From Pontibacter sp. FD36 (GTDB lineage Bacteria; Bacteroidota; Bacteroidia; Cytophagales; Hymenobacteraceae): a stretch of 64,000 nt of DNA. The notes below the pieces were generated by a model. That model searched no databases. It worked only from the letters and a program-made list of their open reading frames with translations, and was not told the DNA's origin. Below, piece by piece: positions 1 to 9,161 of this stretch (positions are counted from its first letter, which is position 1; every line of letters begins with the position of its first letter). The stretch covers positions 496,001 through 560,000 of the forward strand of contig NZ_JADPMP010000001.1 of the NCBI RefSeq assembly GCF_015686655.1, read 5' to 3'. The translations under genes were made by a program, and so were the position numbers.

Positions 1-3000
1 ATCACGATTAGTGGTGTAACGGGCGGTGTTGGTCCTTATACCTACAGCATCGATGGCGATAACTTCCAGAATGGCCTTGTATTCGAAAATGTGCTGGCTG
101 GTACTTACGAAGTGCTGGTGAAAGACCACAATGGCTGCGTGGGTTCAGTAACTGTAGAAGTTGAGGACATCGCAGGTCCAAGCGACTTTGAACTGACCGC
201 TGCGTCCTCTACCTGCGGCGACAGCAATGCCAGCATCACAGTAGGTGAGGTGACAGGCGGTACGGCTCCGTTTGCATACAGCATCGATGGACGTAATTTC
301 CAGACCGGAAAAACGTTTGCAGGGCTGGCTGCCGGTGAGTATACCATCACGGTGCAGGATGACAATGATTGTGAGTTTACCAGGACCATTGAGATAGAGA
401 ATATCCCTGGGCCAACCGATATCACGCTTACAGCCGAATCCTCTACCTGCGGCAGCGCCAACGGCACGATCAGTGTAACAGGCGTGACAGGCGGAACCTC
501 TACCTATACCTACGCACTGAATGATGGCGACTTCCAGACCGGCACTACTTTCGAGGCTGTGCTGGCCGGTACTTACACAGTAACCGTGAAAGATGTCAAC
601 GGCTGTACCTTCAGCAAGGAAATCGTGGTGGATAACATTGCCGGACCTACTAACCTGACAGCCGAAACGACCTCTTCTACTTGCGGCAGCGCCAACGGCG
701 AGATCAGCGTAACGGGCGTGACAGGCGGCACTTCAGATTATACCTACAGCCGAGACGGTGTGAACTTCCAGGAGTCGAATCTGTTTACGGGTCTGGCTGC
801 GGGTACCTACAACATCCGCGTGAAAGATGCCAAAGGCTGTATCGTAAGCAAGCAGGTAACTGTAACGAACACCGGAGGCCCGACAGCAGTGGCGGCTACT
901 TTTGCCCCTGCCAGCTGCAACAACAACGACGGTAGCATCACGGCTGGAACGGTGACAGGTGGTACAGCTCCTTATCAGTACAGCATCAACGGCAGCGACT
1001 ACCAGTCAGAGACTACTTTTGGAGCACTTGCTTCAGGAGAGTATACCCTGACCGTGATGGACCGCAACGGCTGTACCGTAACGACAAAGGTGACGGTAAC
1101 GAATGACGTTCCGACTACTTTTGTCAGCACGACCACTTCAACTACCTGCGGCAGCAATAACGGCACGATCACAGTAGGAGAGGTAACGGGAGGTTTCGCT
1201 CCTTATACCTACAGCAAAGACGGCGTGAACTTCCAGGAATCAGCGACACTGACTGGCTTTGTGGCAGGTCCGCACGCCATTACTGTGAAAGATGCCAAAG
1301 GCTGTATCGTTACACGCCAAGTGCAGGTGAGCGATATTGCGGGTCCTTCCGAATTAGCGATTGCTGTAACAGCTTCTACCTGCGGCGATAGCAACGGACA
1401 GTTTACGATAGGTGAGGTGACGGGTGGAGCTGCTCCTTATACTTATAGTATAGACGGCAGCAACTACCAGAGCGAAACTACTTTCTCAGCACTGGCGGCC
1501 CGCACCTACGAGGTAACCGTGAAAGATAAAAACGGCTGTACCTATACCCAGTCTGTTACAATTGAGAACATCCCTGGCCCTTCTGACTTTGTAGTAACGT
1601 TGAAGAGCTCCAGCTGCGGTCGTGCGAACGGTAGCGTAACTGTGGGTGAGGTAACAGAAGGCACAGCGCCTTATACCTACAGCAAAGACGGCGTGAACTT
1701 CCAGGAATCAGCTACCCTGACCGGACTATTGGCAGGTGAGCAAACGATCACCGTGAAAGATGACAATGGCTGTATAGTTGCTAAAGTCGTGACGATAGAA
1801 GATGTAGCCGGTCCAAGTGACATGATCCTAGGCAGCACTTCCTCAACCTGCGGCAGTGCCAACGGCACGATCAGCGTGACAGGCGTGACGGGCGTAGCAG
1901 GTGGTTATACCTACAGCATCGATGGCATCAACTTCCAGGAGGGCACTACTTTCGAAGGTGTGCTGGCTGGCAGGTATACTGTAACTGTGAAAGACGCCAA
2001 CGGCTGTACCTTTAGCAAGGAGATCATAGTGGATAACATTGCCGGGCCTACTGACCTGACAGCATCCATGACTGCTTCTACCTGCGGTGCAGCGAACGGT
2101 GAACTGACGGTAACGAATGTTTCAGGTGGAACAGAGTCTTATTCTTACGCCATCGACGGTAAGAATTTCCAGGCTTCTCCAACCTTCACAGGTCTGTTAG
2201 CCGGAGAATACACCATTACCGTGAAAGACGACAAAGGCTGTACCTTCGCGAAAGCCTTTACCGTGTCAGACATTGCCGGTCCTTCGGCAGTAGCGGCAGG
2301 CTCGCAAGCGGCAACCTGTGCCGACAACGACGGCCGCATCTCGGCTGGTACGGTGACAGGTGGTACGGCTCCTTATACTTACTCGATCAACGGCACCGAC
2401 TTCCAGACCAGCACTGCCTTCATGGCACTGGCCTCCGGAGAGTACACCCTGACAGTGCGTGACGCCAAAGGTTGCGAGACGACTACCACAGTTAAAGTAG
2501 ACAAAGACGGTCCGGGCAGTTTTGTTGCCTCAACCAGCAACTCAACTTGTGGTAGTGACAATGGCAGTATCCGAATCACTTCAGTGGACGGTGGTGTTGC
2601 GCCTTATACCTACAGTCTGAACGGTGGTGACTTCCAAAGCGGAGCCAGTTTCTCTGGTCTTGTGGCAGGAGAGTATACCATCACGGTAAAGGACGACAAC
2701 GACTGCACGCACACTGAGACCATCACAATCAATGATGTGACGGGTCCAACTGACCTCACTGCTACAGCTCAGAACACAACCTGCGGCAACAGCAATGGAC
2801 AGATCAGCGTGACCAACGTAGCAGGCGGAAAAGCTTCTTATACCTACAGCATCAATGGCACCAACTTCCAGACTTCGGCAAACTTCACAGGTTTGGCTGC
2901 TGGTGAGTACCTGATGACGGTGAAGGATGCCAACGGTTGTACCTTCGCGAAAGCGGTGACGGTAACGAACACCGACGGTCCGGAAGGATTTGCCACTACT

Positions 3001-4830
3001 ACCAAAGCATCTACCTGCGGTGCCAGCAACGGCAGCGTAACAATAGGTGCGGTTACCGGTGGTCGTGCTCCTTATACCTACAGCAAGGACGGTACAAACT
3101 TCCAGTCTTTAGCTGAACTAACAGGTATGGCGGCAGGCAACCACACGGTGTACATCAAGGACGCTAACGGATGTACCTTCAGCAAAGCGGTAGTGATCGA
3201 GAACATTGCCGGTCCAACTGGCTTTGAGCTTGCATCTACAACGGCTACCTGCGGCGAAGCAAATGGTACCATCACAGCAAGTGGTGTAACAGGTGGCAAA
3301 GCACCTTATACCTATAGCTTAGATGGCGGCGACTTCCAGAGCGAAACTGTCTTTGCCTCTGTAGCGGCTGGCGAGCACACCATCACGATCAAAGATGCTA
3401 ACGGCTGTACCATCGAGAAGAAAGTAGAAGTGGGCAACGTAGCCGGTCCTTCGGCTCTGACTGCAAACGCCACAGCTGCTTCTTGTGATACGAATGACGG
3501 TGCTATCACAGTAAGCCAGGTAACCGGCGGTGTGGCACCTTATACCTACTCCATCAACGGCACAACTTTCCAGGCCTCAACTGCCTTCGCAGCACTAGCC
3601 CCGGGTGAGTACGAGGTGACGGTGAAAGATGCCAATGGCTGCAGCACGGTAACGACTGTGACAGTTGGCCAGAAGGGTCCGAAAGAAGCGACAGTTACAG
3701 CAAACAAAGCTGCCTGTGGCGAGGCGAACGGATCGATCACAGTGACGGCAGTAGACGGTGGCACGGCTCCTTATACCTACAGCCTGAACGGTGGCAGCTT
3801 CCAGAGTGCAGCTACTTTCGCTAACCTGGCAGCAGGTGCTTATACCATCACGATCAAAGACGCGGAAGGCTGTGCCATCACGGTAGAGCAGGTCGTGTCT
3901 AACAATGGCGGTGTAGAAAGCTTCACGGCAGCAGGTACCGATGCCAGCTGCGGTGAGCGCAACGGCCGCATCGCGATCAGTGAGATCGTAGGCGGTACGG
4001 CTCCTTATACCTACAGCATCGACGGAACCAACTTCGTGACCGAGCCAAACTTCACCGGACTTGCCGAAGGCGAGTACCAGGTGACGGTGAAAGACGCCAG
4101 CGGCTGTATCCTGATCGAGGCGGTAACGCTGCAGAACAGCCCAATGCTGACCAATGCGAAGTTCACAGTATCGGCTGCCACTTGTGGCGATAAAGCCGGT
4201 GAGGTTGTGGTGACGGAGGTAACAGGCGGTACGGCTCCTTATACCTACTCACTCGATGGTACTAACTTCTCTGCTTCAGCCACACTGGCGAATGTAGCAG
4301 CCGGAACCTATACCCTGACCGTGAAAGACACCAAAGGCTGTACCTTCTCTGTTCCGGTAACAGTGGCGGGTTTATCGAGCAAAGTGGCGAATGTGAGTCA
4401 CATCAGCTGCTTCGGCGACAAGAATGGTACTATCCTGATCGAGGCAATCGGCGGTGATGCCAACACTGAGTACAGCATCGACAATGGCAAGACCTTCCAG
4501 AAAAACCCAGAGTTCACGGGACTGGCGAAGGGTACTTACCAGGTGATCACCCGCTTCTCTTCTACTTGTACCATCACATTGGGTGCAGTAGAGATCAAGG
4601 AGCCGGCCGCACTGCAAGTGGAAATGGCTGTGTCAGATGGAATGCCAGGTAAACCTAACTCAGGCAGTGCTAAAGTGAGCGCAATCAGCGGAGGTATGGC
4701 ACCATATGTCTACTCACTCAACGGTGGAGAATTTGTAAACGAGTCAGAGTTCCTGAACCTGCGCGGTGGCAAACACTACCTGAAAGTGCGTGATGCCAGC
4801 GGCTGTATTACAGAGGTTGAGTTTGACGTG
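1..4830 (+). repeat. Coding tandem repeat array, ~234-bp monomer (SprB repeats)
   Basis: About 20 complete monomers of about 233-234 bp encode the SprB repeats. Monomers are diverged but keep near-identical cores such as the bases for PYTYS and VKD.NGC. A variant monomer with NDG in place of the usual ANG/SNG occurs with its first Cys codon at 916, 2317 and 3484. The spacings of 1401 and 1167 bp equal six and five monomers, so the array also has a higher-order period. The last two monomers are the most diverged, and the final one lacks the first Cys. Confidence 0.9.
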
Positions 4831-5109
4831 ACTAGCCTTGGTGAACTCGACATCCCGAACGGTTTCACACCAAACGGCGACGGCATCAACGACACCTGGG
4901 TGATTCGCAATCTGCCGGAGACTTTCCCTAACTGCAGAGTGACGATCTACAACCGTTGGGGTAGCCCGGTATTCGAGTCGAAAGGATATGGCAGAGAGTG
5001 GGATGGTACGAATAACGGCAAGCGACTGCCAGATGGTACCTACTACGCCATCATCGAGTTCGGTGACGATACGCCGGCTGTTAAGACATCAGTGACCATC
5101 ATGCGTTAA
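1..5109 (+). CDS. SprB-type repeat adhesin, 3' part, with T9SS type B C-terminal domain
   Basis: The reading frame is open from base 1, so the gene starts left of the window; about 1702 codons are visible. The protein is a string of about 20 complete repeats of roughly 78 residues (plus one partial), each with the pattern TCG..NG..I.V..V.GG.APYTYS.DG..FQ, then AG.YT.TVKD.NGC and a closing GP. This matches SprB repeats of gliding-motility adhesins. The last 85 or so residues (LDIPNGFTPNGDGINDTW, a Y-N-R-W-G segment, WDGTNNGK, LPDGTYY) are the gliding-motility-associated type B sorting domain, which directs export by the type IX system to the cell surface. A PorP/SprF-like gene follows 27 bases downstream, the usual partner arrangement. 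Inference: a long surface filament for adhesion or gliding. The N-terminus and signal peptide are not visible. Confidence 0.93.
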   Translation: MTISGVTGGVGPYTYSIDGDNFQNGLVFENVLAGTYEVLVKDHNGCVGSVTVEVEDIAGPSDFELTAASSTCGDSNASITVGEVTGGTAPFAYSIDGRNFQTGKTFAGLAAGEYTITVQDDNDCEFTRTIEIENIPGPTDITLTAESSTCGSANGTISVTGVTGGTSTYTYALNDGDFQTGTTFEAVLAGTYTVTVKDVNGCTFSKEIVVDNIAGPTNLTAETTSSTCGSANGEISVTGVTGGTSDYTYSRDGVNFQESNLFTGLAAGTYNIRVKDAKGCIVSKQVTVTNTGGPTAVAATFAPASCNNNDGSITAGTVTGGTAPYQYSINGSDYQSETTFGALASGEYTLTVMDRNGCTVTTKVTVTNDVPTTFVSTTTSTTCGSNNGTITVGEVTGGFAPYTYSKDGVNFQESATLTGFVAGPHAITVKDAKGCIVTRQVQVSDIAGPSELAIAVTASTCGDSNGQFTIGEVTGGAAPYTYSIDGSNYQSETTFSALAARTYEVTVKDKNGCTYTQSVTIENIPGPSDFVVTLKSSSCGRANGSVTVGEVTEGTAPYTYSKDGVNFQESATLTGLLAGEQTITVKDDNGCIVAKVVTIEDVAGPSDMILGSTSSTCGSANGTISVTGVTGVAGGYTYSIDGINFQEGTTFEGVLAGRYTVTVKDANGCTFSKEIIVDNIAGPTDLTASMTASTCGAANGELTVTNVSGGTESYSYAIDGKNFQASPTFTGLLAGEYTITVKDDKGCTFAKAFTVSDIAGPSAVAAGSQAATCADNDGRISAGTVTGGTAPYTYSINGTDFQTSTAFMALASGEYTLTVRDAKGCETTTTVKVDKDGPGSFVASTSNSTCGSDNGSIRITSVDGGVAPYTYSLNGGDFQSGASFSGLVAGEYTITVKDDNDCTHTETITINDVTGPTDLTATAQNTTCGNSNGQISVTNVAGGKASYTYSINGTNFQTSANFTGLAAGEYLMTVKDANGCTFAKAVTVTNTDGPEGFATTTKASTCGASNGSVTIGAVTGGRAPYTYSKDGTNFQSLAELTGMAAGNHTVYIKDANGCTFSKAVVIENIAGPTGFELASTTATCGEANGTITASGVTGGKAPYTYSLDGGDFQSETVFASVAAGEHTITIKDANGCTIEKKVEVGNVAGPSALTANATAASCDTNDGAITVSQVTGGVAPYTYSINGTTFQASTAFAALAPGEYEVTVKDANGCSTVTTVTVGQKGPKEATVTANKAACGEANGSITVTAVDGGTAPYTYSLNGGSFQSAATFANLAAGAYTITIKDAEGCAITVEQVVSNNGGVESFTAAGTDASCGERNGRIAISEIVGGTAPYTYSIDGTNFVTEPNFTGLAEGEYQVTVKDASGCILIEAVTLQNSPMLTNAKFTVSAATCGDKAGEVVVTEVTGGTAPYTYSLDGTNFSASATLANVAAGTYTLTVKDTKGCTFSVPVTVAGLSSKVANVSHISCFGDKNGTILIEAIGGDANTEYSIDNGKTFQKNPEFTGLAKGTYQVITRFSSTCTITLGAVEIKEPAALQVEMAVSDGMPGKPNSGSAKVSAISGGMAPYVYSLNGGEFVNESEFLNLRGGKHYLKVRDASGCITEVEFDVTSLGELDIPNGFTPNGDGINDTWVIRNLPETFPNCRVTIYNRWGSPVFESKGYGREWDGTNNGKRLPDGTYYAIIEFGDDTPAVKTSVTIMR

Positions 5110-5136
5110 GTTTCGCCATTTTAGAAAGAGACCGTT

Positions 5137-6090
5137 ATGAAAAATAAGATATTAATATTCTGCTTTTTGTTGATTGCCTTCACCGCGTCGGCCCAGCAGA
5201 AAGCCCTTTACTCACAGTACATGACCAATTACTTCATTCTCAACCCGGCAGTAGCTGGGTTTGAGAAGGACGTAAACATTAAAATGGGTTACCGCAACCA
5301 GTGGGTTGGCTTTGAGGGCGCACCTAAAACCTTTTACCTGAGTGGAGAGGGCGCCCTGTTTAACCGACACCTGAAGCGCAGCCGCAAGACACAGGGCTTC
5401 CATGGAGCAGGCGGCATGGTCTACACTGACCAGACAGGCCCAACTACCCGTACTGGCGCTTTGGCTTCCTATGCGTACCATGTACCACTGAATCGAAGCA
5501 TCTACCTGTCGTCTGGCTTTTCTGCCGGCTTTCAGCAGTTTCGATTCGACCCAGCCAAAGTGCGCCTGGCAGACGGCTCCAATGAGCGTGACCCGGTGAC
5601 TAACCATGGTCGCGTGGACGCCTTTATGCCTGACCTGACGCTCGGTACGTTTATGCACTCAGAAGATTTTTACTTCGGTATTTCCCTGTTTCAGGTGCTT
5701 GGCAACAAGATACACGAAGTGGATGGGGGAGAAGAGGTTAGCCGCCTTTCGCGTCACTTGTTTGTGTCGGGTGGGTATAACTTCGATGTGCACGACAAAA
5801 TCCGGCTGATGCCTTCTGCTTTGCTGAAGTATGTGCAGGGTGCCCCGGTTCAGGCTGACTTCAATATGAAAGCAGCCTACCACATGAGCAAACGTCGCCA
5901 GAAGACCGTGTACGATGACCAGGTATGGGCAGGCGTCTCTTACCGTACCCAGGACGCCGTTGTAGGCTTGGTAGGCGTGCAGTTTCAGGAGCAGTTTCAA
6001 CTGAGCTATACCTACGACATCACCGTGTCCCGCATGCGCCACCAGAGCGCCGGTTCACACGAGATCGTGCTAGGCTACCGCTTCAAATAA
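5137..6090 (+). CDS. PorP/SprF family type IX secretion outer-membrane protein
   Basis: The 317-residue protein has a signal peptide (MKNKILIFCFLLIAF, cleavage near ASAQQ) followed by the family hallmark ALYSQYMTNYFILNPAVAG, then alternating beta-strand segments ending in EIVLGYRFK, typical of an outer-membrane barrel. PorP/SprF proteins are T9SS accessory factors; in Flavobacterium johnsoniae SprF is required for export or attachment of SprB. The gene lies 27 bases after the type B adhesin and is followed by a strong terminator, so the two probably form the end of one transcript. It is likely dedicated to that adhesin (inference). The length is normal for the family. Confidence 0.92.
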   Translation: MKNKILIFCFLLIAFTASAQQKALYSQYMTNYFILNPAVAGFEKDVNIKMGYRNQWVGFEGAPKTFYLSGEGALFNRHLKRSRKTQGFHGAGGMVYTDQTGPTTRTGALASYAYHVPLNRSIYLSSGFSAGFQQFRFDPAKVRLADGSNERDPVTNHGRVDAFMPDLTLGTFMHSEDFYFGISLFQVLGNKIHEVDGGEEVSRLSRHLFVSGGYNFDVHDKIRLMPSALLKYVQGAPVQADFNMKAAYHMSKRRQKTVYDDQVWAGVSYRTQDAVVGLVGVQFQEQFQLSYTYDITVSRMRHQSAGSHEIVLGYRFK

Positions 6091-6110
6091 GATACAAGTC
6101 CATCGCTCAC

Positions 6111-6152
6111 AAAAGAGAAAGGCCAGCGCAAGTGCGCTGGCCTTTCTCTTTT
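6111..6152. terminator. Bidirectional rho-independent terminator
   Basis: A perfect 20-bp stem (6111-6130 with 6133-6152) encloses a 2-base loop and has A-rich and T-rich outer ends. It follows the PorP/SprF gene and would end the adhesin transcript. Confidence 0.88.
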
Positions 6153-6256
6153 ATGGTGGGTTGCTTATTCGATGTATAGACCCACATTCAAGAATGCTTG
6201 GTTTGGGTTCTGTCAGAAATTGTCCTTTGAAAGTAAAGACGTTTTATTCTACTTTT

Positions 6257-6367
6257 TGTCATCCTGTAAGGATCTTGGTAAAGATAGCCACAACCCCGCC
6301 AGCAGTATAAGTTTAACCTTCGGAGGTAGGGGCCTGTATTTTAACCAAGTTTCTTTACAGAATGACA
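6257..6367. repeat. Imperfect inverted-repeat intergenic element
   Basis: The arms at 6257-6282 and about 6340-6367 are inverted copies. The left arm reads TGTCATCCTGTAAGGAT.. and the complement of the right arm TGTCATTCTGTAAAGAA.., both continuing into CTTGGT and AAA. The arms match at most positions with two small gaps and enclose about 57 bases. The element sits in the 289-base spacer between converging genes. It has no convincing coding content; an 85-codon open frame over it resembles nothing. It resembles a MITE- or REP-type dispersed element, but the copy number cannot be judged from one window. Confidence 0.55.
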
Positions 6368-6441
6368 GTAAGTCTCGAACTGGTTATCTTAGAATGAAAC
6401 GACCTATCTCTTGGAGATTAAAGGTCTAAAGCCATATCACT

Positions 6442-9024
6442 TTAATGCGCTGCTTCCTCGGCACGGGCGGAGCTTCCGCTGATGATCTGGCCGAAGAAAA
6501 TGCTGTTGAGAAACAACTTGTTGGTGCCGAACCAGAAAGCGCGGAAGTTAGGGTTGTCCGTCATGCCGATCACTTTACCTCCTCCCAAAGCCGATACTGT
6601 AATAGCGGCACTGTTGCCAAGCTGCTTCAGGTTCGGTTTTGAGATGTAGCCGCTGAGCAATGGATTGGCTGTGTATACCGCCGGATTGGCATAAGGGCTC
6701 TTGGAAGGCTCCATGAACAAGCGGTTGTCACGGAACACAGGCAGCTTACTGTTATAGTAGCCATAGCCCAGCGGATGTGTCAGGTCGAGGTTAGTTTCAA
6801 AAATAGCACCACCGATCACCTGCGCACCAGTTGTGTTGCTCATAGTAGCGTATGGCAGTCGCTCTGTGCTGTTGTTTTCGCCCTGCTTGAAGGTGAAGTT
6901 GCCGATCTTGTTGTCTGCAAGCCAACGCGTGGCATTGCCCATACCTATCAGCGTGCCGCCCTGCTGCACCCAGGTGCGGAGTCTCGTTTTACCTATCTCC
7001 GAAATGCTACCATAAGAGCCATCGGCCATGACCATCACATTGTAACGGCTCAGGTCAGCGCGGTTCACAGACTCGGCATTGATCAGACTGGTGACGATAT
7101 CGAAACGGTGGTCGAGCAGGTGCCAGGCTTCGCCGGCATCGTTACTGTTCACGCCGTCGCCGATCAGCATGGCTACTTTAGGTTGCTGCAAGGTATAGAT
7201 GCCCGGGCTCCCCAGGTTGATGCCCTCTGTGAATCCGGTGCTGATAGCATGTACCATGATGCCATTGTCCTTAGCGATCTGAGTCATTAGCTCGTGTATG
7301 CGCTCTGCACTGACTGGCTGACCTGTCACTGGTATCAGGATGGTGCCGTAGTCAAATTGCTTTCCATTGGCCGTGAATTTGCTCGTAGTCACTCTGGCCT
7401 GCAAGCCGTGGTTGAAGAGGGTGTTGAGGGCTCTTGGAGCATAGTAGCCGTGCCACTCAAAAGCATAGGCATAGGCGCTGTTTCCGCCTACTACCTGACC
7501 TGCAGGGAAGTCAATAGACGCGAGCTTCTGGCCCAGCATGCTGCGCTTGAACTGGCGGGATGTTAGGTTAGCGTGCTCCAGGTTGAAAGCTAGCGGCAGT
7601 GTCCAGGCAGATACGTCGTAAAACAGGCTGTCCTGGAACGAAGTACGGCGCTCGAACATTCCTTCGATCAGCTTATACTGTGGCTGGTTGGTGGGTACGA
7701 TGTAGCTATTCTCCGGGGTATAGGTCACATTGTTGATCGTGAATTTCTCCTGCGGCCGGTAAATGTCGATCTGATGCTGGTGGATGATCTCCGCCAGGTG
7801 ATAAGCACGAGCCGGATCTTTCTCGGCGCGGAACACATAAGCACCAACCGGAGCCTTGGCAGACTCTTTCAAGGCGTCGCGGTAGAAGTCACGCTGATGG
7901 GTGAGCAACTCTTCGCGCATGTTCTGCACGGCCTCCAAAGTAGAAAGGGTAGTGGTAAACTGGTTGCGGATGGTGAAAGGGAAAGTCAGTACGCCATTCA
8001 CGCTCTCCTGGGCATGGCCTCTGGAGCTCGCCTGCTCAAACAAGATACCGATAGCACCATTCACATCCGGATAAGTAGAGCCTTTGCCGTAATAAAAGTC
8101 ATCGAAACTCTCTTCGGTATAGTAAAACGAACCGATCTTGTCGAGGGCCTTGGCATGAAAGCCGGCGATTTTTTTAGTGAGGTCGTAATTTCGGGCAGGC
8201 GTAAGAGGGTGGTTACGACTCGGTATACCTGGCTGAAAGAAGAAAGTAGAATTGGTGCCCATCTCGTGGTGGTCAGTCAGCACGTTTGGCTTCCACTCGT
8301 GGAACTTGGCCAGTCTGCCTCTCGACTCCGGGTGCTGGAGCGGCAACCAGTCGCGGTTCAGGTCAAACCAATAGTGGTTGGTACGGCCACGTGGCCAGGC
8401 CTCAGAAAACTCTTCGCTGTTCGGGTCTGTCACCAGGTTTTTGCTGCGGTGCGTGTTCACCCAGCTGGCAAAGCGGTTCAGTCCGTCTGGGTTAATGGAA
8501 GGGTCGATCAGGATTACTGTTTCGCTTAGCAGCTTGTCAATCTCAGGTCCTTGCGCAGCAGCCAGGTGGTATACGGCTAGCAAAGAGGCATTGCTTCCGC
8601 TCGGTTCATTACCGTGCACGCTGTAACCCATCCACACCACACCCGGCATGTTCTTGATGTCAAGCTTGCCGGATGTATTCGGGTCGGTTAGCTGACGGTG
8701 CTGCTCCTTGATGCGCTGGATGTTCTTGTGGTTTTCGGGAGAAGTGATGGTGAGCAGGTATAGCGGACGGTTTTCGTGCGTGCGAGCATACTCCTCAATG
8801 GTGATACGGTCGGACAGCTGCGCCATTTGCCGCATGTACATGGCCAGCTGGTCATGACTCACATGCCATTCGCCCACGTTGTAGCCCAGTATGTCTTTGG
8901 GTGTCGGAAACTCTTTGTTGTAGGTTACATCCTGCGGGAGGTAGTAGGAGAGGTCTGCCTGCGCCATCGTCCACTGGCTTAGAAAGACCAGTGCCGCCGT
9001 GGCGAGTGCATAAATTTTTCTCAT
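6442..9024 (-). CDS. M14 family zinc carboxypeptidase, secreted (copy 1)
   Basis: The 860-residue protein has a signal peptide (cleaved near TMAQA, residue 21-23). The M14 metallopeptidase domain spans roughly residues 40-380: zinc ligands H137 and E140 in VHGNEPSG, a third His at 252/253 in DHHEMG, substrate-binding N-R in DLNRDW (223-224) and catalytic Glu at E330 in GILFEQASS. After it comes a long C-terminal region (about 480 residues) with a Rossmann/amidotransferase-like portion (VAMLIGDGVNS, QGGTLIGMGNAT), as in other large Bacteroidota M14 proteins. All catalytic residues are present. It probably trims peptides in the periplasm or outside the cell. A paralogue of similar length lies at 16154-18712. 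Confidence 0.88.
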   Translation of the reverse strand: MRKIYALATAALVFLSQWTMAQADLSYYLPQDVTYNKEFPTPKDILGYNVGEWHVSHDQLAMYMRQMAQLSDRITIEEYARTHENRPLYLLTITSPENHKNIQRIKEQHRQLTDPNTSGKLDIKNMPGVVWMGYSVHGNEPSGSNASLLAVYHLAAAQGPEIDKLLSETVILIDPSINPDGLNRFASWVNTHRSKNLVTDPNSEEFSEAWPRGRTNHYWFDLNRDWLPLQHPESRGRLAKFHEWKPNVLTDHHEMGTNSTFFFQPGIPSRNHPLTPARNYDLTKKIAGFHAKALDKIGSFYYTEESFDDFYYGKGSTYPDVNGAIGILFEQASSRGHAQESVNGVLTFPFTIRNQFTTTLSTLEAVQNMREELLTHQRDFYRDALKESAKAPVGAYVFRAEKDPARAYHLAEIIHQHQIDIYRPQEKFTINNVTYTPENSYIVPTNQPQYKLIEGMFERRTSFQDSLFYDVSAWTLPLAFNLEHANLTSRQFKRSMLGQKLASIDFPAGQVVGGNSAYAYAFEWHGYYAPRALNTLFNHGLQARVTTSKFTANGKQFDYGTILIPVTGQPVSAERIHELMTQIAKDNGIMVHAISTGFTEGINLGSPGIYTLQQPKVAMLIGDGVNSNDAGEAWHLLDHRFDIVTSLINAESVNRADLSRYNVMVMADGSYGSISEIGKTRLRTWVQQGGTLIGMGNATRWLADNKIGNFTFKQGENNSTERLPYATMSNTTGAQVIGGAIFETNLDLTHPLGYGYYNSKLPVFRDNRLFMEPSKSPYANPAVYTANPLLSGYISKPNLKQLGNSAAITVSALGGGKVIGMTDNPNFRAFWFGTNKLFLNSIFFGQIISGSSARAEEAAH

Positions 9025-9100
9025 GGGTACGGTTGTTTTAAGGGTGATCGTGAAATAAGGTTAGTTATGCAATTTCCCCTTTTGCTTCGCCTTTTCCAAA

Positions 9101-9131
9101 AATAAAAGCCCAGCCAGTAGTGGCAGGGCTT
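9101..9131 (-). terminator. Terminator of the PepSY protein gene
   Basis: On the minus strand a stem (9126-9131 and 9121-9124 with 9106-9111 and 9113-9116, one internal A/A mismatch, loop 9117-9120) is followed by a T-rich run. It lies 30 bases after the stop codon of the gene ending at 9162. Confidence 0.7.
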
Positions 9132-9161
9132 GAATAGCAGTGTGTCGTAAGCTCGTGTAAG

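Noticed and set aside
105..4617. Many open frames on the minus strand across the adhesin repeats, each about 60-120 codons
   Set aside because: They recur with the repeat period and are mirror images of the coding strand of a GC-biased repeat; their products look alike only because the DNA repeats.
1..4830. A CRISPR-like or satellite array
   Set aside because: The period is about 234 bp, stays in frame and encodes a clear protein domain; there are no short direct repeats with unique spacers.
6172..6429. An 85-codon open frame after the PorP gene
   Set aside because: It runs across the inverted-repeat element, has no recognisable features and no promoter or ribosome binding site; it is most likely chance.
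9097..9104. A -7-like element (TATTTTTG on the minus strand) upstream of the first M14 gene
   Set aside because: It coincides with the T run of the PepSY terminator and has no -33 partner at the right spacing, so it may be chance in an A/T-rich run.
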